Shown piece after piece: positions 53,887 to 64,000 of a DNA stretch of 64,000 nucleotides. Position numbers and translations under genes: made by a program. Under the pieces are notes generated by a model, which had not been told where the DNA came from, made no database searches, and was given only the letters and a program-made list of their open reading frames with translations. The stretch lies in contig JAVDOI010000020.1 in assembly GCA_032191485.1 (NCBI GenBank), forward strand, positions 2,700,111 through 2,764,110, written 5' to 3'. The first letter of the stretch is position 1; every line of letters begins with the position of its first letter. Source of the DNA: Leptoclinus maculatus (lineage: Eukaryota > Chordata > Actinopteri > Perciformes > Stichaeidae).

Positions 53887-54006
53887 CTTCCACTGTGACG
53901 TTATCCACAGACAGCTGCAGGCTCTTGCCTCTTCGCACCACCTTCACCGTGTGCCACTCGTTGTCGTTCAGCTTCTGCCCTGCGAACAGCGTCTCAGGTC
54001 CTTTGC
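53887..54006 (-). CDS. nrxn2: neurexin-2 alpha exon, middle of LNS4 (exon following splice site 3)
   Basis: This 120-nt exon encodes 40 residues of the fourth laminin/neurexin/sex-hormone-globulin (LNS) domain of a presynaptic adhesion receptor. The peptide starts KGPETLFAGQKLNDNEWHTV and continues to LSVDNVTVEG. The LNDNEWHTV and RRGKSL strands are hallmarks of neurexin LNS4. The acceptor is ...cactacag and the donor is gttagt. Both junctions are phase 1, so the exon is cassette-like and frame-preserving. The VDNVTVEG ending fits neurexin-2; neurexin-1 has a different strand here. In mammals the junction just before KGPETLFAG is alternative splice site 3, where a 10-residue insert can enter. 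No such 30-nt microexon was seen upstream in the window. The intron end before it is an unusual C-homopolymer tract. Exon identity is near certain; the paralogue call is strong. Confidence 0.96.
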
Positions 54007-54042
54007 CTGTAGTGGGGGGGGGGAGGGGGGGGGGGAGGAGGG
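54007..54042 (-). promoter_or_regulatory. nrxn2: C-homopolymer splice acceptor tract before the LNS4 exon
   Basis: On the transcript strand the last ~36 nt of the intron are almost pure C with three T, ending CACTACAG. This polypyrimidine tract serves the exon that follows splice site 3. C runs instead of U runs favour poly(C)-binding proteins over U2AF or PTB, which is inference. The opposite strand carries runs of 10 and 11 G. Confidence 0.7.
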
Positions 54043-57000
54043 AAACCGAATCACAAACAGCACAGCGGGAATGCTGCGTGTGCCTACTCATGCACCCACG
54101 CACACACACAAAGTTCACACACAGTAGGCGACAGTGCTGGTGGAGAAAACCTGCGTGTTTGCGAAACACATTCACACTACGGATCCTCCCTGTACACTGG
54201 AAAATGAAAGGAATCTAATATATACGGCCCGACAGACAGTAAAATCAAATGTCTTCTCAAAAGCTCATAGAGTTGCCGCGGAATGTCATCAAAGGCAGTG
54301 GGACGAATAAGTCATCACCAGTTGAGGAAGATTCAAACAGACAGCTAACAGCGGCTAGAGGTGCTGCGCTACAAACGTCTCAGTTTAGCACGTAGACGAC
54401 TCTCCTGATGGGGGACGCAGGACATTATTTAACCCTCTTGCAGGGGACGGTTTGATGCAAAGGCTGTTGGGCTGGCAGAAGTGCTTGTTCGAGCCATATT
54501 TACATAATCGTCTTTTCAAAGTGGGAAACGGGCTATTTCTATCCTGCCAATGACGGAGCCTTATTACATCAACATTAGAACAAATTGACAGCGTTAGAGA
54601 TTTTCATTAAAACAGCTGCCATGAATCCCTCATGCAATGCACCACGACGAGATTTATGGAAAACATCAAGGTGCTGGTTTAATAGCGGAGTCAAAGTCCG
54701 TTTAAGGGTTCAATAATAGACGTATATATATAAGTGGTATAGGATGTATTGTCCCTCATATGGACGCGGGAGATGACATGAAGGCCCGCCAGTTGTGGGC
54801 GTGCACGGTGCCATGGCACCAAGGTAAAGGTAATCAGTGATGAGGGGCAAGGAGGAGGATTACATACTGAGAGGAGACCTTCACCTCATCGGCAGAAGGG
54901 CAGACTGAAATAACAGAAAGCCGGAGGACACTAGTCACTTCCATAAAGCTCCCATCTGCACTGGGAGCGCTTTTAGGTAACTCTGGGCCATTGTGGCTGG
55001 TGAATAAAGAAATGTGACATAAAAAGACAGTGTTTTTCTTCCACCATTGACACTGATGACTTGTTTATACAGATCTCATATTAGCAATCAGACTCGTTGG
55101 CTGTCTGAAGCCTGTGTGTGTTATACAAGCTGCTTGACTGGATGATGTAGTGCAGCCTGGAGAGATACGATTGCCTCCTTCCCAGTTGTGTGGGAAATGA
55201 TGTAGTCTAGATGGAAAAAATGAGTCCCATCAATTGATGGCAAGAACACACACATGGCCCGCTCGAGAATTGTTGTCCCATTTACTCTTGTTACTTTTTT
55301 TTAGTATATTGTTTTTTTCATGGTCTTTTTGTCTTCAGCCACATGAAATTGGAGAGAGAGACTTGATCACACTGTGTTTGAAGTAAATATAGAGGAAGAA
55401 AGGCTGCTATATATTGCTGCACAGAGTGCAATGGGTGGATGGATGTTGCCCGGCAGAGAAGTTAAAGCTCATACAAAGATGGATATGATGATAGAGGGGG
55501 GAAACATGAAAACGGATGAAGAGGGGAAAAAAATAACTGAGAAACAAAGTGCATCAGGGCAGCAGCAGCAGCGCCGGCTGGCTGATGTAAGACGGTTTAA
55601 AGTTAGAGGAGTCTAGTGCAGCACAAATGAATGGGAATGGCTAGCCTCTAGAATAGGGTTGTTATAATTCTGATTTGGCTCGGCTGCAACAGGCCGCAGG
55701 AGAGCAAGAGCCACTGCTGCACACATTGCAGGAGCCATTTGGTCATAACACCACTAACAACAGGGGGCAAAAGATATATGGGCTGTTCTGGACTGAGCCA
55801 AACAACAAAAGGCTAAGGGGCAGAAGGTGGTACAAGTTAAGTCAGCGACCTGTTGGGCTGTAGGGGGGGAAGTGCAACACACAGTAACACTTCTGGGATT
55901 CCACTGGTGTTACACCAGGTCAATGATGAACCTCAAAACCACATATTGATGAAGCACCTGGCGCTGGGCTGATGTGGTGTATTACTGCCCAGGTAACACT
56001 GAAAACCAGAATGCTGAGAGCCGGCAGGCCATGAGCTGCTGAGCCTTTAATGCAGCCACTGGCAGAGAGAAGTACTCGATGCTAGAACAACAAAGAGGGA
56101 CGCAGGGCTCATTAATTAACGTGCTGTCGATTATTAAAATGCAATTTATTCTCATCCTGCCACTTGTGCCGTGTCACTTTGTCTTGGAGATCAGCAGGGG
56201 AAAGGGTTGCGATCACAGAAACAGCAGCTGCCTCTCCATGTCTTTTGGTTCCCATGCCCTCTCAGTCCATCACTTTGCCTTGGACTTTCTAAATGTGGCA
56301 CATGGGAGATGGAGAGGTGTGGGTTATTTTCATTGACTGCGTCGGCACACCATAAAATGAGAGGTGTGATGTTTGCGGGCTGTTGCATTATTACCAGCAG
56401 TCACCCATCACCCATCGCTGTGTTCTGGCTGTAAACAAACTTGATTAATGCAATCGGATCAATGGAACACTAGCCGTCAGCCAATGGCTGCAGGCTGCTG
56501 CCATCGGTCTGTATTCAGGCTGTGTGCGGTTGATGTCGCAGCAGTGAGTACTCAAATGCAGTGCCGTGATCACTACGTCGAAACCGTAATCAAAACAACT
56601 TCAGAGAGTAAAGCGGCTCATCCGTCAACGATGACAGCATTTTCGATCACGACAATCAGGAAGTGAGAGATGAGGAATGTCTCTCCGACTGTGTAGAGGT
56701 GGCAGAGACATCAAGATGTCTCTCAGACCACTGATGAAGAAGAGTGCCCTCTCAGAGGCCTGGGGTGCTTGAAATAGAAATAGCATCTGACAAACAGAAT
56801 ATGTTTCCAAGTAAAAACAATACTATGAGGCAAGTTTCATTTAGTTTATGCCTCATTCTGCATGAAACCAGGTCATGCCCGACTGACGATGGCCTCACAG
56901 CAAACCCAGCGAGCTTTCCCGACATGGTTGTTAAGCTAACGAGCGCGCCGCAGTCTGATGCTGGCCAGAGGGCTTGAAGCCGGCCAAAGAGCAGCGATCA

Positions 57001-57317
57001 CAGCTAAGGCCAACGTGGTGGCCAAAACAACAAGGCCGCAGCATTAAAAGAGCCAAGGGCAGTTCCTGGTCAGTCAGCTGCTGGTTCAGCAGCAGCCGGC
57101 AACAGAACCGGCCATGAGGCATGCGGTCATACATGGGGTGAGAGGCATTGTCAGGATGACTCTAGCATATGTAGATAGACTGTTTGAGATGTTAGGGGTC
57201 AGGGCAACAGCAGGGCGGGTCAGCAAGCCAACGCTCGCTAGGGGAATGTGATGACTGAGCTAACGAGACAGTATAAACCCCAATCAACTCAGTCACACTG
57301 GTGCCCAGGCTGAGCTG

Positions 57318-57490
57318 CAGTGTTGTAGTACTCGAGGTCGATCTCGGTCTCGAGTCCACTTTTTGAAGGTCTACGTCTCGTCTCAGAATCAACCACATTT
57401 TACCCGGTTTTGTCTTCGTCTCAGACAATGAGGGCTTTTGTTTTAAGACCGGTCAAGACCACAACTGCGGAGATATTATTAAACTGCCTG
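57318..57490. mobile_element. possible diverged fish repeat ('cagtgttgtagtactcgag' type)
   Basis: CAGTGTTGTAGTACTCGAGG followed by repeated CTCG/TCTCGTCTC units resembles a common fish interspersed repeat that opens with the same words. Boundaries are approximate and the assignment is from memory. Confidence 0.35.
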
Positions 57491-57793
57491 TGCAGTGTCT
57501 GATCGTTAGAAAGTCTCTGAACAGCCTTCACCAAACTAAATAAATGTAACATTGAACAGAATCCTGTATCATAGAACAATGATGTGCCCCAAATATGCCA
57601 GATTCAACTAAACAGGGGAACCAAAGCAACTATGTTAGTCGAGTTCCATGACAGTAGAGCCCCCTCAACTACAGCATCAAATCCTCTCTGACGAGGCTCG
57701 ACAGAGCCTGCCATCCTCAAGTATGGGATACAGGAACCAATGCCAGATCAAGCTCTGTGATTCCCTGGAAGAGAACATTATTATGTGGGTAAC

Positions 57794-58428
57794 ACTTTAT
57801 AATAACTACACACTATGAAGCATTAGTTAAGTATGAGTAAACGCTTAATTCATCAGTTATAATGCATTGTTCCTACATTAATAATTCATTAGTATGCAGT
57901 TCATAACAACAGTTATACATGTTTTATTCTTGATTAATAAGCTCGTCTATTATGCGTTTCATTGTTGTGTTTTCATACTTTAGAAATGATGGATTCCCCA
58001 TTTGTAAATGAAGTATTATATATTTTACAAACCAATTATTAAGGAGTTGTAGATGATTAATAACTTATTTAGATGTACATTATTCATGCATTTATATATA
58101 TAATGATTTAGATATGCACTAATGGTTAGGGACTATGTTAATAAATGCTTTATAAATACTGCAATTCATGATTAATTCATGATGTATTAAGGTAGTTACT
58201 AGTCCTTAGTAAAGTGTTTTGTGTGAGCTCATCTAAAGTGAGGACTATCTATGCCTTACAAAGCATTTATAAATGACATTGCTTATTAATCAAGAATAAA
58301 ACATGTATAACTGTTGTTATGAACTGCATACTAATGAATTATTAATGTAGGAACAATGCTCTATAAATGATGAATTAAGTGTTTACTCATACTTAACTAA
58401 TGCTTCATAGTGTGTAGTTATTATAAAT
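57794..58428. mobile_element. foldback/MITE-like element with ~148-bp inverted arms
   Basis: The left arm (about 57794-57942) and the reverse complement of the right arm (about 58281-58428) agree at roughly 95% by eye. Both share the runs AATAACTACACACTATGAAG, CATTAGTTAAGTATGAGTAA and CAGTTATACATGTTTTATTC. The 338-bp spacer is AT-rich. TAACACTTTA near 57790 and AGTAAAGTGTT near 58209-58219 could be the termini of one unit, with a second inverted partial copy beside it. No ORF is present. Confidence 0.8.
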
Positions 58429-59469
58429 GATGTGTAACTAGCACTTGTGACCTTTGAGCTCACGAGCTTCACGAACTGCAGTTTATTAAAATGGTTCCAC
58501 ACTACAGTGTTTTTATTCCCGGCTCAGCAGCCCCGCGCTGAGGAAAGAGGGAGGACGCGTGTTAAAAGAGAGTGAGAGAGGAGACTGAGGAGAGATAACG
58601 TGGGGTTGAGGGTGCATACCAGCTGATTGAAATGGATTTTTCATGCAGAACTGCAGAGGAGGATAGAAATCCAACCAGAGAGACCAAATGATGACCAGGG
58701 GGAATTGTAATGCCTGGCTTCTTTGTGAATTCATATGGAAAAAAAAGATGTCTCCATAAAATCCCTGCTAAGCAAGACGGACAGATGTTTTAATCAAGGT
58801 GGGGATATGTGCATGTGCAGTATCAGTGTAAAACTTATTTATGATAATGATTAGCATTTTACTACCAGGTGATGGACCTCAGGCAGCCCCCAGTTGTGCC
58901 GCCATCTGGGAAAGTGCATTGTGTATGAACACACTGAACTGTATACCCTCTTACAGATGTGCGCACACACTGGTGCAGGTGTATTGAAAATATGTAAAGA
59001 GGTTATTTGTTCTCCAATGGTAGCTAATGCATGGAAATGTTGTCAAAATTTGCAAAACATCTAAAAGAATCTTTGTAAATACACGATTAGCATTATATGG
59101 AAATAAGCAAGAAAAACAAAAACACAGTTTGGGCTTTATATACAAGCTAATCTATATACAATGTTCAAAAAGATTGATTTAGATGATATTTCAGACAAGA
59201 AATTGCAATCAAAATTCCAAGAAAATTGATTAGTAAAATCCCGAGTAACGTCAAAAACGAAGCATGCAGTTGCGGTTAATTCCCCAAAATAAAGTAAAAA
59301 GGTGTTAGATTAAAGCAACCATATGGCATCATCACCTGGAAGCAAAGATGTGATCGGAAATGTTCAACAAAACCCAGCAGATGCAAAATGCTCTTCTGGT
59401 AATCACTAATCTACAGACGCTCTGAGAGGAAGTGTGGACAAAGACATGTTTTCCATCAGTGATGTTTTT

Positions 59470-59870
59470 TGAGTTTGTTGTTGTAATGCACTACAAACCC
59501 ATAGGACTAAAAGCATTAATGTTTTCTCCAAAGTGCAATGCTCCACACACTCAAGGCACACATATTGTGCGTTGCTGTCATGTCTTTGTTTTGGCTAGAA
59601 ATGTATTATAATCTGGGCCAACCTGCCGTTACAGCAACACATGAACGCTTGTATGAGAACATGGGGTAGCGCTGCCTCTAGTGGCTGAGTATTTAAACAA
59701 TCAAAGAAAACACTTTCCCCTGGCTAAACTATTTTTCCCCCAACTATTTTCAAAGATGAAAGAAAGTAAGTTAAAACAATGACCCTGGCTTTTTCTTTTC
59801 CTTTTGAACCTGAAGTCACAGGAGATAAATTAATCTGGATCAGCCTCGCAGGGCTTCCGTACTGACCCAT
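59470..59870 (+). repeat. dispersed repeat family, copy 4
   Basis: This copy contains 'ataggactaaaagcattaatg', 'ttttctccaaagtg', then 'ttcccccaactattttcaaagatg' (compare 'ttccccagtgctttcaaagatg' in copy 1) and 'cctcgcagggcttccgt'. It is longer than the others, with extra sequence between blocks. Confidence 0.5.
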
Positions 59871-60122
59871 TTATCTGCGTTTTTCCGTGATTTCTTTTAA
59901 AGTTATTGAAGTTAATGTCTATATCCTGCCTATTAATCATGGGAAATGTGCATAATAAAACAAAAACACACTAGCTGGTGTTAAGATGGATTTTATGTAA
60001 CAAAATGACTTCAGCGTGAGTATGAGAGTGGTGAGGTTGTAGGCGTTTCTTAGGTGTACTGTAGGTACGATAGGCTATGAACTGAGACTACATGGCTTTC
60101 TTGCCTCCAACATTTGTGGGAG

Positions 60123-60125
<3 letters not shown>

Positions 60126-60158
<33 letters not shown>
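60126..60158. repeat. (TG)16 microsatellite
   Basis: Perfect TG run, first of three GT arrays within 340 bp. Confidence 0.97.
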
Positions 60159-60159
<1 letters not shown>

Positions 60160-60286
60160 AGCTTGCTCTTCCGTTCAACCTTGCAGAGGAGAGCAGTACA
60201 TGCTGTGCACAATAGAAACATCTCCCACACACAAATATGCTGCCGTGCAAACAGACCAGTGCTCCTAATTGGACCACTGGGGGTCT

Positions 60287-60289
<3 letters not shown>

Positions 60290-60335
<46 letters not shown>
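60290..60335. repeat. (TG)23 microsatellite
   Basis: Perfect TG run, second of three nearby arrays. Confidence 0.97.
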
Positions 60336-60337
<2 letters not shown>

Positions 60338-60440
60338 AAAGTGAGGAGGCCAAAAGATGAAGAGAAAAACGCAGTGTCAGCACGGCTGCTATCCCGGCCA
60401 AGAGAATGGCACAGGAACACCACGGGATAGCTTGATAACA

Positions 60441-60461
60441 CGTGTGTGTGTGTGTGTGTGT
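60441..60461. repeat. (GT)10 microsatellite
   Basis: Short GT run, third of the local group. Confidence 0.95.
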
Positions 60462-61614
60462 GGGCAGGTGGTATCTTTGCGAATGTGTGTTTTTTTATAC
60501 CTGAATTGTATCTCACAATTGTTAGGAGAGCATATTGAACTTTGAGGACATGTTCTTTATATTGACATGCTCCTCGTGTTGGTTCTGAGTGTGTGAATGT
60601 ACGCAGTGTGCAAGTGTGTGCTGCAGTTTATGTGCCAACCCCCATGCCCCCCTCCCTCCGCTGCCATCTGTGCTCCTGGCATGGCTCCTTAGTGCCGGTA
60701 ATGAAGAGGAACGCCCTCCCCCCCCACCCTCCCCCTCCCACACACATTTACACAATATCTGCCGTCTCTCCAGCAGTCCGTTCCTCCTTCAACACATTCT
60801 TTTTTTTTTTTACCTTTAGATGACTCTGCTGCATGGCATGCAACTGTCTGCAAACACACACACACACGTCCACAAACAGCTCATCTGTCCCAGGTATCGC
60901 TGCTTGTAAAGCACCTTCCTGAATGCGCTTGACTTGCTATTGATCTTTCTTTTAACAGAACCTCACAATGTGTTGTCTCTTGAGTTCAAACGGCTGAATG
61001 CTCTCCTCCCACGCAAAAGAACAAATCCTATGAATACTGCACATCTCATTGCTGCACTGAAAGGAACCCCTGACATGATGTGAAACACACACCGATAACC
61101 TGCCCCAACCCAAGATGTCAGCGCATCGGTACCGACTTGGATGTGTTCTTTCAAGGCGCTACATTAATGTGTGTCATTTACGGTGGGGATGTGTCCCTAC
61201 AGGTATGTGGGAAACGTTTTGGATGTGCAGAACGTTTTTGAATGTGAGCAGAAACGCATTTGAGCAATTAAAGTCCCGAGGGTTATAAATGAACTGAAAT
61301 GAATTCATGCATCATTGACGTGAGGAGGTGCCACATGCACAGTTTAAAACACCCAAAAGAGGATGGAGGAGTAAATCATGCTGAGATGTGTGTTGACTCA
61401 GCAGAGACAACTGATCTTCAGGAGAATAAATATTTGGAAGCAAAACAGAATGACTGAGAGCCTTGTTGCACTGCATTCTATTCTATTATGAATCGTCACC
61501 CGTCGCCTGCATTTTGTGTTTTCATTTACACCATAAATTGGTAAATCAAAATTCACCAGAATGCAGGAAATGAAGTGTTTGACGCTGAAATACACTGGAG
61601 GCATTAACCATAAC

Positions 61615-61690
61615 TTCTATAAGTAAGTAAAATGTATTTATAAAGCCCTTTTCACAGACATTAGTCACACAGTGCTTAACAATTACAACA
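61615..61690. repeat. possible SINE/LINE tail fragment
   Basis: 'aaaatgtatttataaagcccttttcacag' and 'cacagtgcttaac' resemble the 'tttatttatatagcacttttca...aaagtgctttaca' tails common in fish retroposons. It is short and diverged. Confidence 0.35.
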
Positions 61691-62227
61691 ACTATAGACC
61701 GGACCTGACCTCATACATTACACTGTCATTGTAATTTGAACTGTATGTGACTCAAATTAACCTTAATTAGACTAAAGACACATTGCATCGTACTGAAAGC
61801 AAATGCAAAAAAGACAATCACTATGTATTTATGCATTAGCTACCAAATTTGGCCTACTTCAAACACATGCACACTCACAGAACCCACACAAACACTATCA
61901 AACACAACTTTAATCCGACAGCTTTCCACCCTCAATACATACACCTCGATCCTGTGATGTCACCAGAAATAAACAGGTGAGTAAACGATGACACCCAGTC
62001 GGCGATCGCCACGAGGAACACGTCCACAAATAGTGTAAAACTGCTTATATGGAAAGCTTTATATTCTGATATGACATCAAAAAGTAGCATTCCAGTCTCT
62101 TTTTGAGATTACTTTTAGTTAGTTGTCACTGACCCCGAAACAAAAGTTTCTGTTTCAGAAAGCAATCCATTCATGAAAACCCCCTCTTAATAATGCATTC
62201 ATCAAGACGTCCGCCAGCCTTCAGCTG

Positions 62228-62271
62228 CAGAGGAGACTAAGCGAGTGCATCTACTCGCTTAGTCTCCTCTG
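62228..62271. repeat. perfect 19-bp hairpin with 6-nt loop
   Basis: CAGAGGAGACTAAGCGAGT is followed by GCATCT and then its exact reverse complement ACTCGCTTAGTCTCCTCTG. Pairing stops immediately outside the arms. It is too short in total for a typical microRNA precursor. Confidence 0.95.
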
Positions 62272-62665
62272 AAAACAAACACACCCTCACACTCCATCAC
62301 ACCCTTGTTTATGCTCTGGACCGCTTGGAGGGCTGTAGTTCAGGAGAATTTTTGGACGGCACGCCTCGCCAAACCCCAGGTCCGATGCCCTTTCCCTCAT
62401 CCCTGCCTCCGATGAGCTCTCCCCTTGTGCCAGCTCGGCCCGGAGCAGATGGGCCGGTTCAGCATGGCGTCACACCAGCCGACACAGTGGCATGTCAAAC
62501 AGGCGGCCGCAGGCCTGGGGCATGCCAGGCACAGCCACGCTGTAACGCCATATGGGAATAGTGTGTGCTGGGATCACATTGGATAGGCAGACATGCGCGG
62601 CCCGATTTGACCACAAACCAGAATAAATAGATACAAACGGCAAAGCATATATGTGTCTGTAAGTA

Positions 62666-62686
62666 CACACACACACACACACACAC
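62666..62686. repeat. (AC)10 microsatellite
   Basis: Short AC run. Confidence 0.95.
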
Positions 62687-62766
62687 GTACCACCAATGAC
62701 TATTTACCAGACTGTGGTCAAGGCCTCAGACTTGCATGCTGAAGGCACCATTGCACACACTCGGAT

Positions 62767-62768
<2 letters not shown>

Positions 62769-62806
<38 letters not shown>
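62769..62806. repeat. (AC)19 microsatellite
   Basis: Perfect AC run. A further short CA run is at about 62978-62996. Confidence 0.97.
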
Positions 62807-62809
<3 letters not shown>

Positions 62810-64000
62810 CTTCTCCATCAAAGTGACAACAGTCCTAGCTGCACGCACCATGCACTTGCACGCTTCCTATCAGTCACACTCACAATCCACTCTCCATCAG
62901 ACAGCAATAAACAAGGCACACACACACAATCATACACTCTCACCAGACCTGGCACTCCCCCACATTCACACCCCCCCCACACACACACACACACACGCCC
63001 CCGCCCTCCCGTATGTCCTCTGCAGACGGTGATGACGGCCTGCGTTTGGGAGGTTAATGGCTCTTTGCTCCTCGCAACCTTCACACTTGATTACTCCAGC
63101 CGACTGGTGTCTGGACGGCGGGGCCTCAGCTCATGCACAGCGAAGCCCTCTCTGCCACCACTCTGGTATGCGAACCACGTTCATTAGAGATGTTAATGCC
63201 AGATTGAGGACGCCGCGTGACAAACGGTTTGGGCACCATCCTTTATAAAGAGCAAACAGGTCTTCTTCTTACACAGAAAGGCTCAGTGTCCTTGTGTTAT
63301 CACCAGCGCTGGTATCATTTTCACCTCGTGAGTCTGTGATCATGGAAACATATGTGTCCTAGAGACTCCAGTAGCAGAGGAAGACTACATGTGTTTTCAT
63401 GTCTGTCTGTGGACAGATTCTGTCACGCACTAGCGTGGTGTAAGATGCAGTCATGACATGTAACAGGTGTGTAGTTGAGATCTAAATGAGCGTTGAGCTT
63501 ATGCCCCTGGTCTGATTTGACGTAGCAGCTGGTGTGATCCAATTGATTTTTTTAATGCATTGTACGATACTTATTAACAGTGTTTCCAGCTGGTAGAATG
63601 CCTGCCTCTATCAAACAAGCCAAAACAGCAGGATATGGGAATTATTCATGAAGGGGAGGCTTCTTTAGCTTGCTTCTGTTCAAAAACAAGTTTCTTTACA
63701 TTCTATTTAGACGAGATAGCAACTCAGCACTTATAGCTGTGGGATACTGATGGTGAGCTACAGTCCATTTTTCATGCAGTATAATCTCCTGCCAGCTTTA
63801 TGGCACACACATATAATAACCTCCAACACATTTCACAATTAATCATAACATCTTGTGCAGAGGGTTATATAATTTGTCTAAGAAGCCGGATAACACAAAA
63901 CCATTATATTCCATAACGTTATATATGCTATGGTCTGCATGCTCGGCTAAATGCACGATGGCTCTGAATAGTGAACTGGAACTTAACCAAGATCAAACTT

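Larger units (their letters stand above)
54007..64000 (-). other. nrxn2: nrxn2 intron, 3' part (upstream of the LNS4 exon)
   Basis: At least 9,994 nt of intron precede the LNS4 exon. No neurexin exon was recognised here, including the preceding LNS4 exon (MSQRAYGLL-type) or a splice-site-3 microexon with a DCIR-like peptide. It holds a C-tract acceptor, a foldback element (57794-58428), several GT/CA arrays (60126-62996), a perfect 19-bp hairpin (62228-62271), one copy of the four-copy dispersed repeat near 59470-59870, and a weak TE-like stretch near 57318. Reading frames in this part have no recognisable protein similarity. Confidence 0.8.

Noticed and set aside
54430..54470. 30-nt segment on the minus strand bounded by AG and GT, the right size for the splice-site-3 microexon
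   Set aside because: In the required phase it gives FASNRPLQE-like residues, not the conserved DCIR...C peptide. Chance AG/GT spacing.

Overview
This window is intronic-rich DNA from a ray-finned (teleost) fish. Five small exons on the minus strand have exact GT-AG splice sites and compatible phases, and they join into a continuous stretch of an alpha-neurexin. The rest is intron filled with long CA/GT microsatellites, other simple repeats and remnants of DNA transposons of the kinds common in fish genomes. No prokaryotic gene, operon, CRISPR array or RNA gene was recognised.

The gene reads from high to low coordinates. The exons are 54006-53887 (middle of LNS4), 52742-52361 (end of LNS4, start of LNS5), 51358-51168 (middle of LNS5), 33264-33091 (end of LNS5) and 28275-28156 (third EGF-like domain, EGF-C). 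Together they encode about 329 residues in one frame. Residues that differ between vertebrate neurexins (VEGQM, SRTVTQHSNGARN, DALHR.GQVERGCDG, CTEESC, CTMTSYGG) match neurexin-2 from memory, so the gene is called nrxn2. Which teleost copy (nrxn2a or nrxn2b) cannot be decided here. Earlier alpha exons lie beyond 64000. LNS6, the stalk and the transmembrane exons lie before position 1. The whole window is therefore probably inside one large gene.

Layout: 1-28155 is the intron after EGF-C, with no further exon or beta-neurexin first exon seen. 28276-33090 and 33265-51167 are introns of 4.8 kb and 17.9 kb. 51359-52360 and 52743-53886 are short introns. 54007-64000 is the 3' part of the intron that ends at the exon behind alternative splice site 3. 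The mobile DNA includes a complete 1.5-kb non-autonomous hAT-type element with terminal inverted repeats and a perfect 8-bp target duplication, a 0.27-kb MITE, a foldback element with ~148-bp arms, and a four-copy dispersed repeat, all in introns.

No previously undescribed molecular system was found. The most checkable observations are the extreme C-tract before the splice-site-3 exon, the hAT insertion with a short reading frame resembling a transposase N-terminus, the long intronic hairpins that would be double-stranded in nrxn2 pre-mRNA, and the four-copy repeat family.
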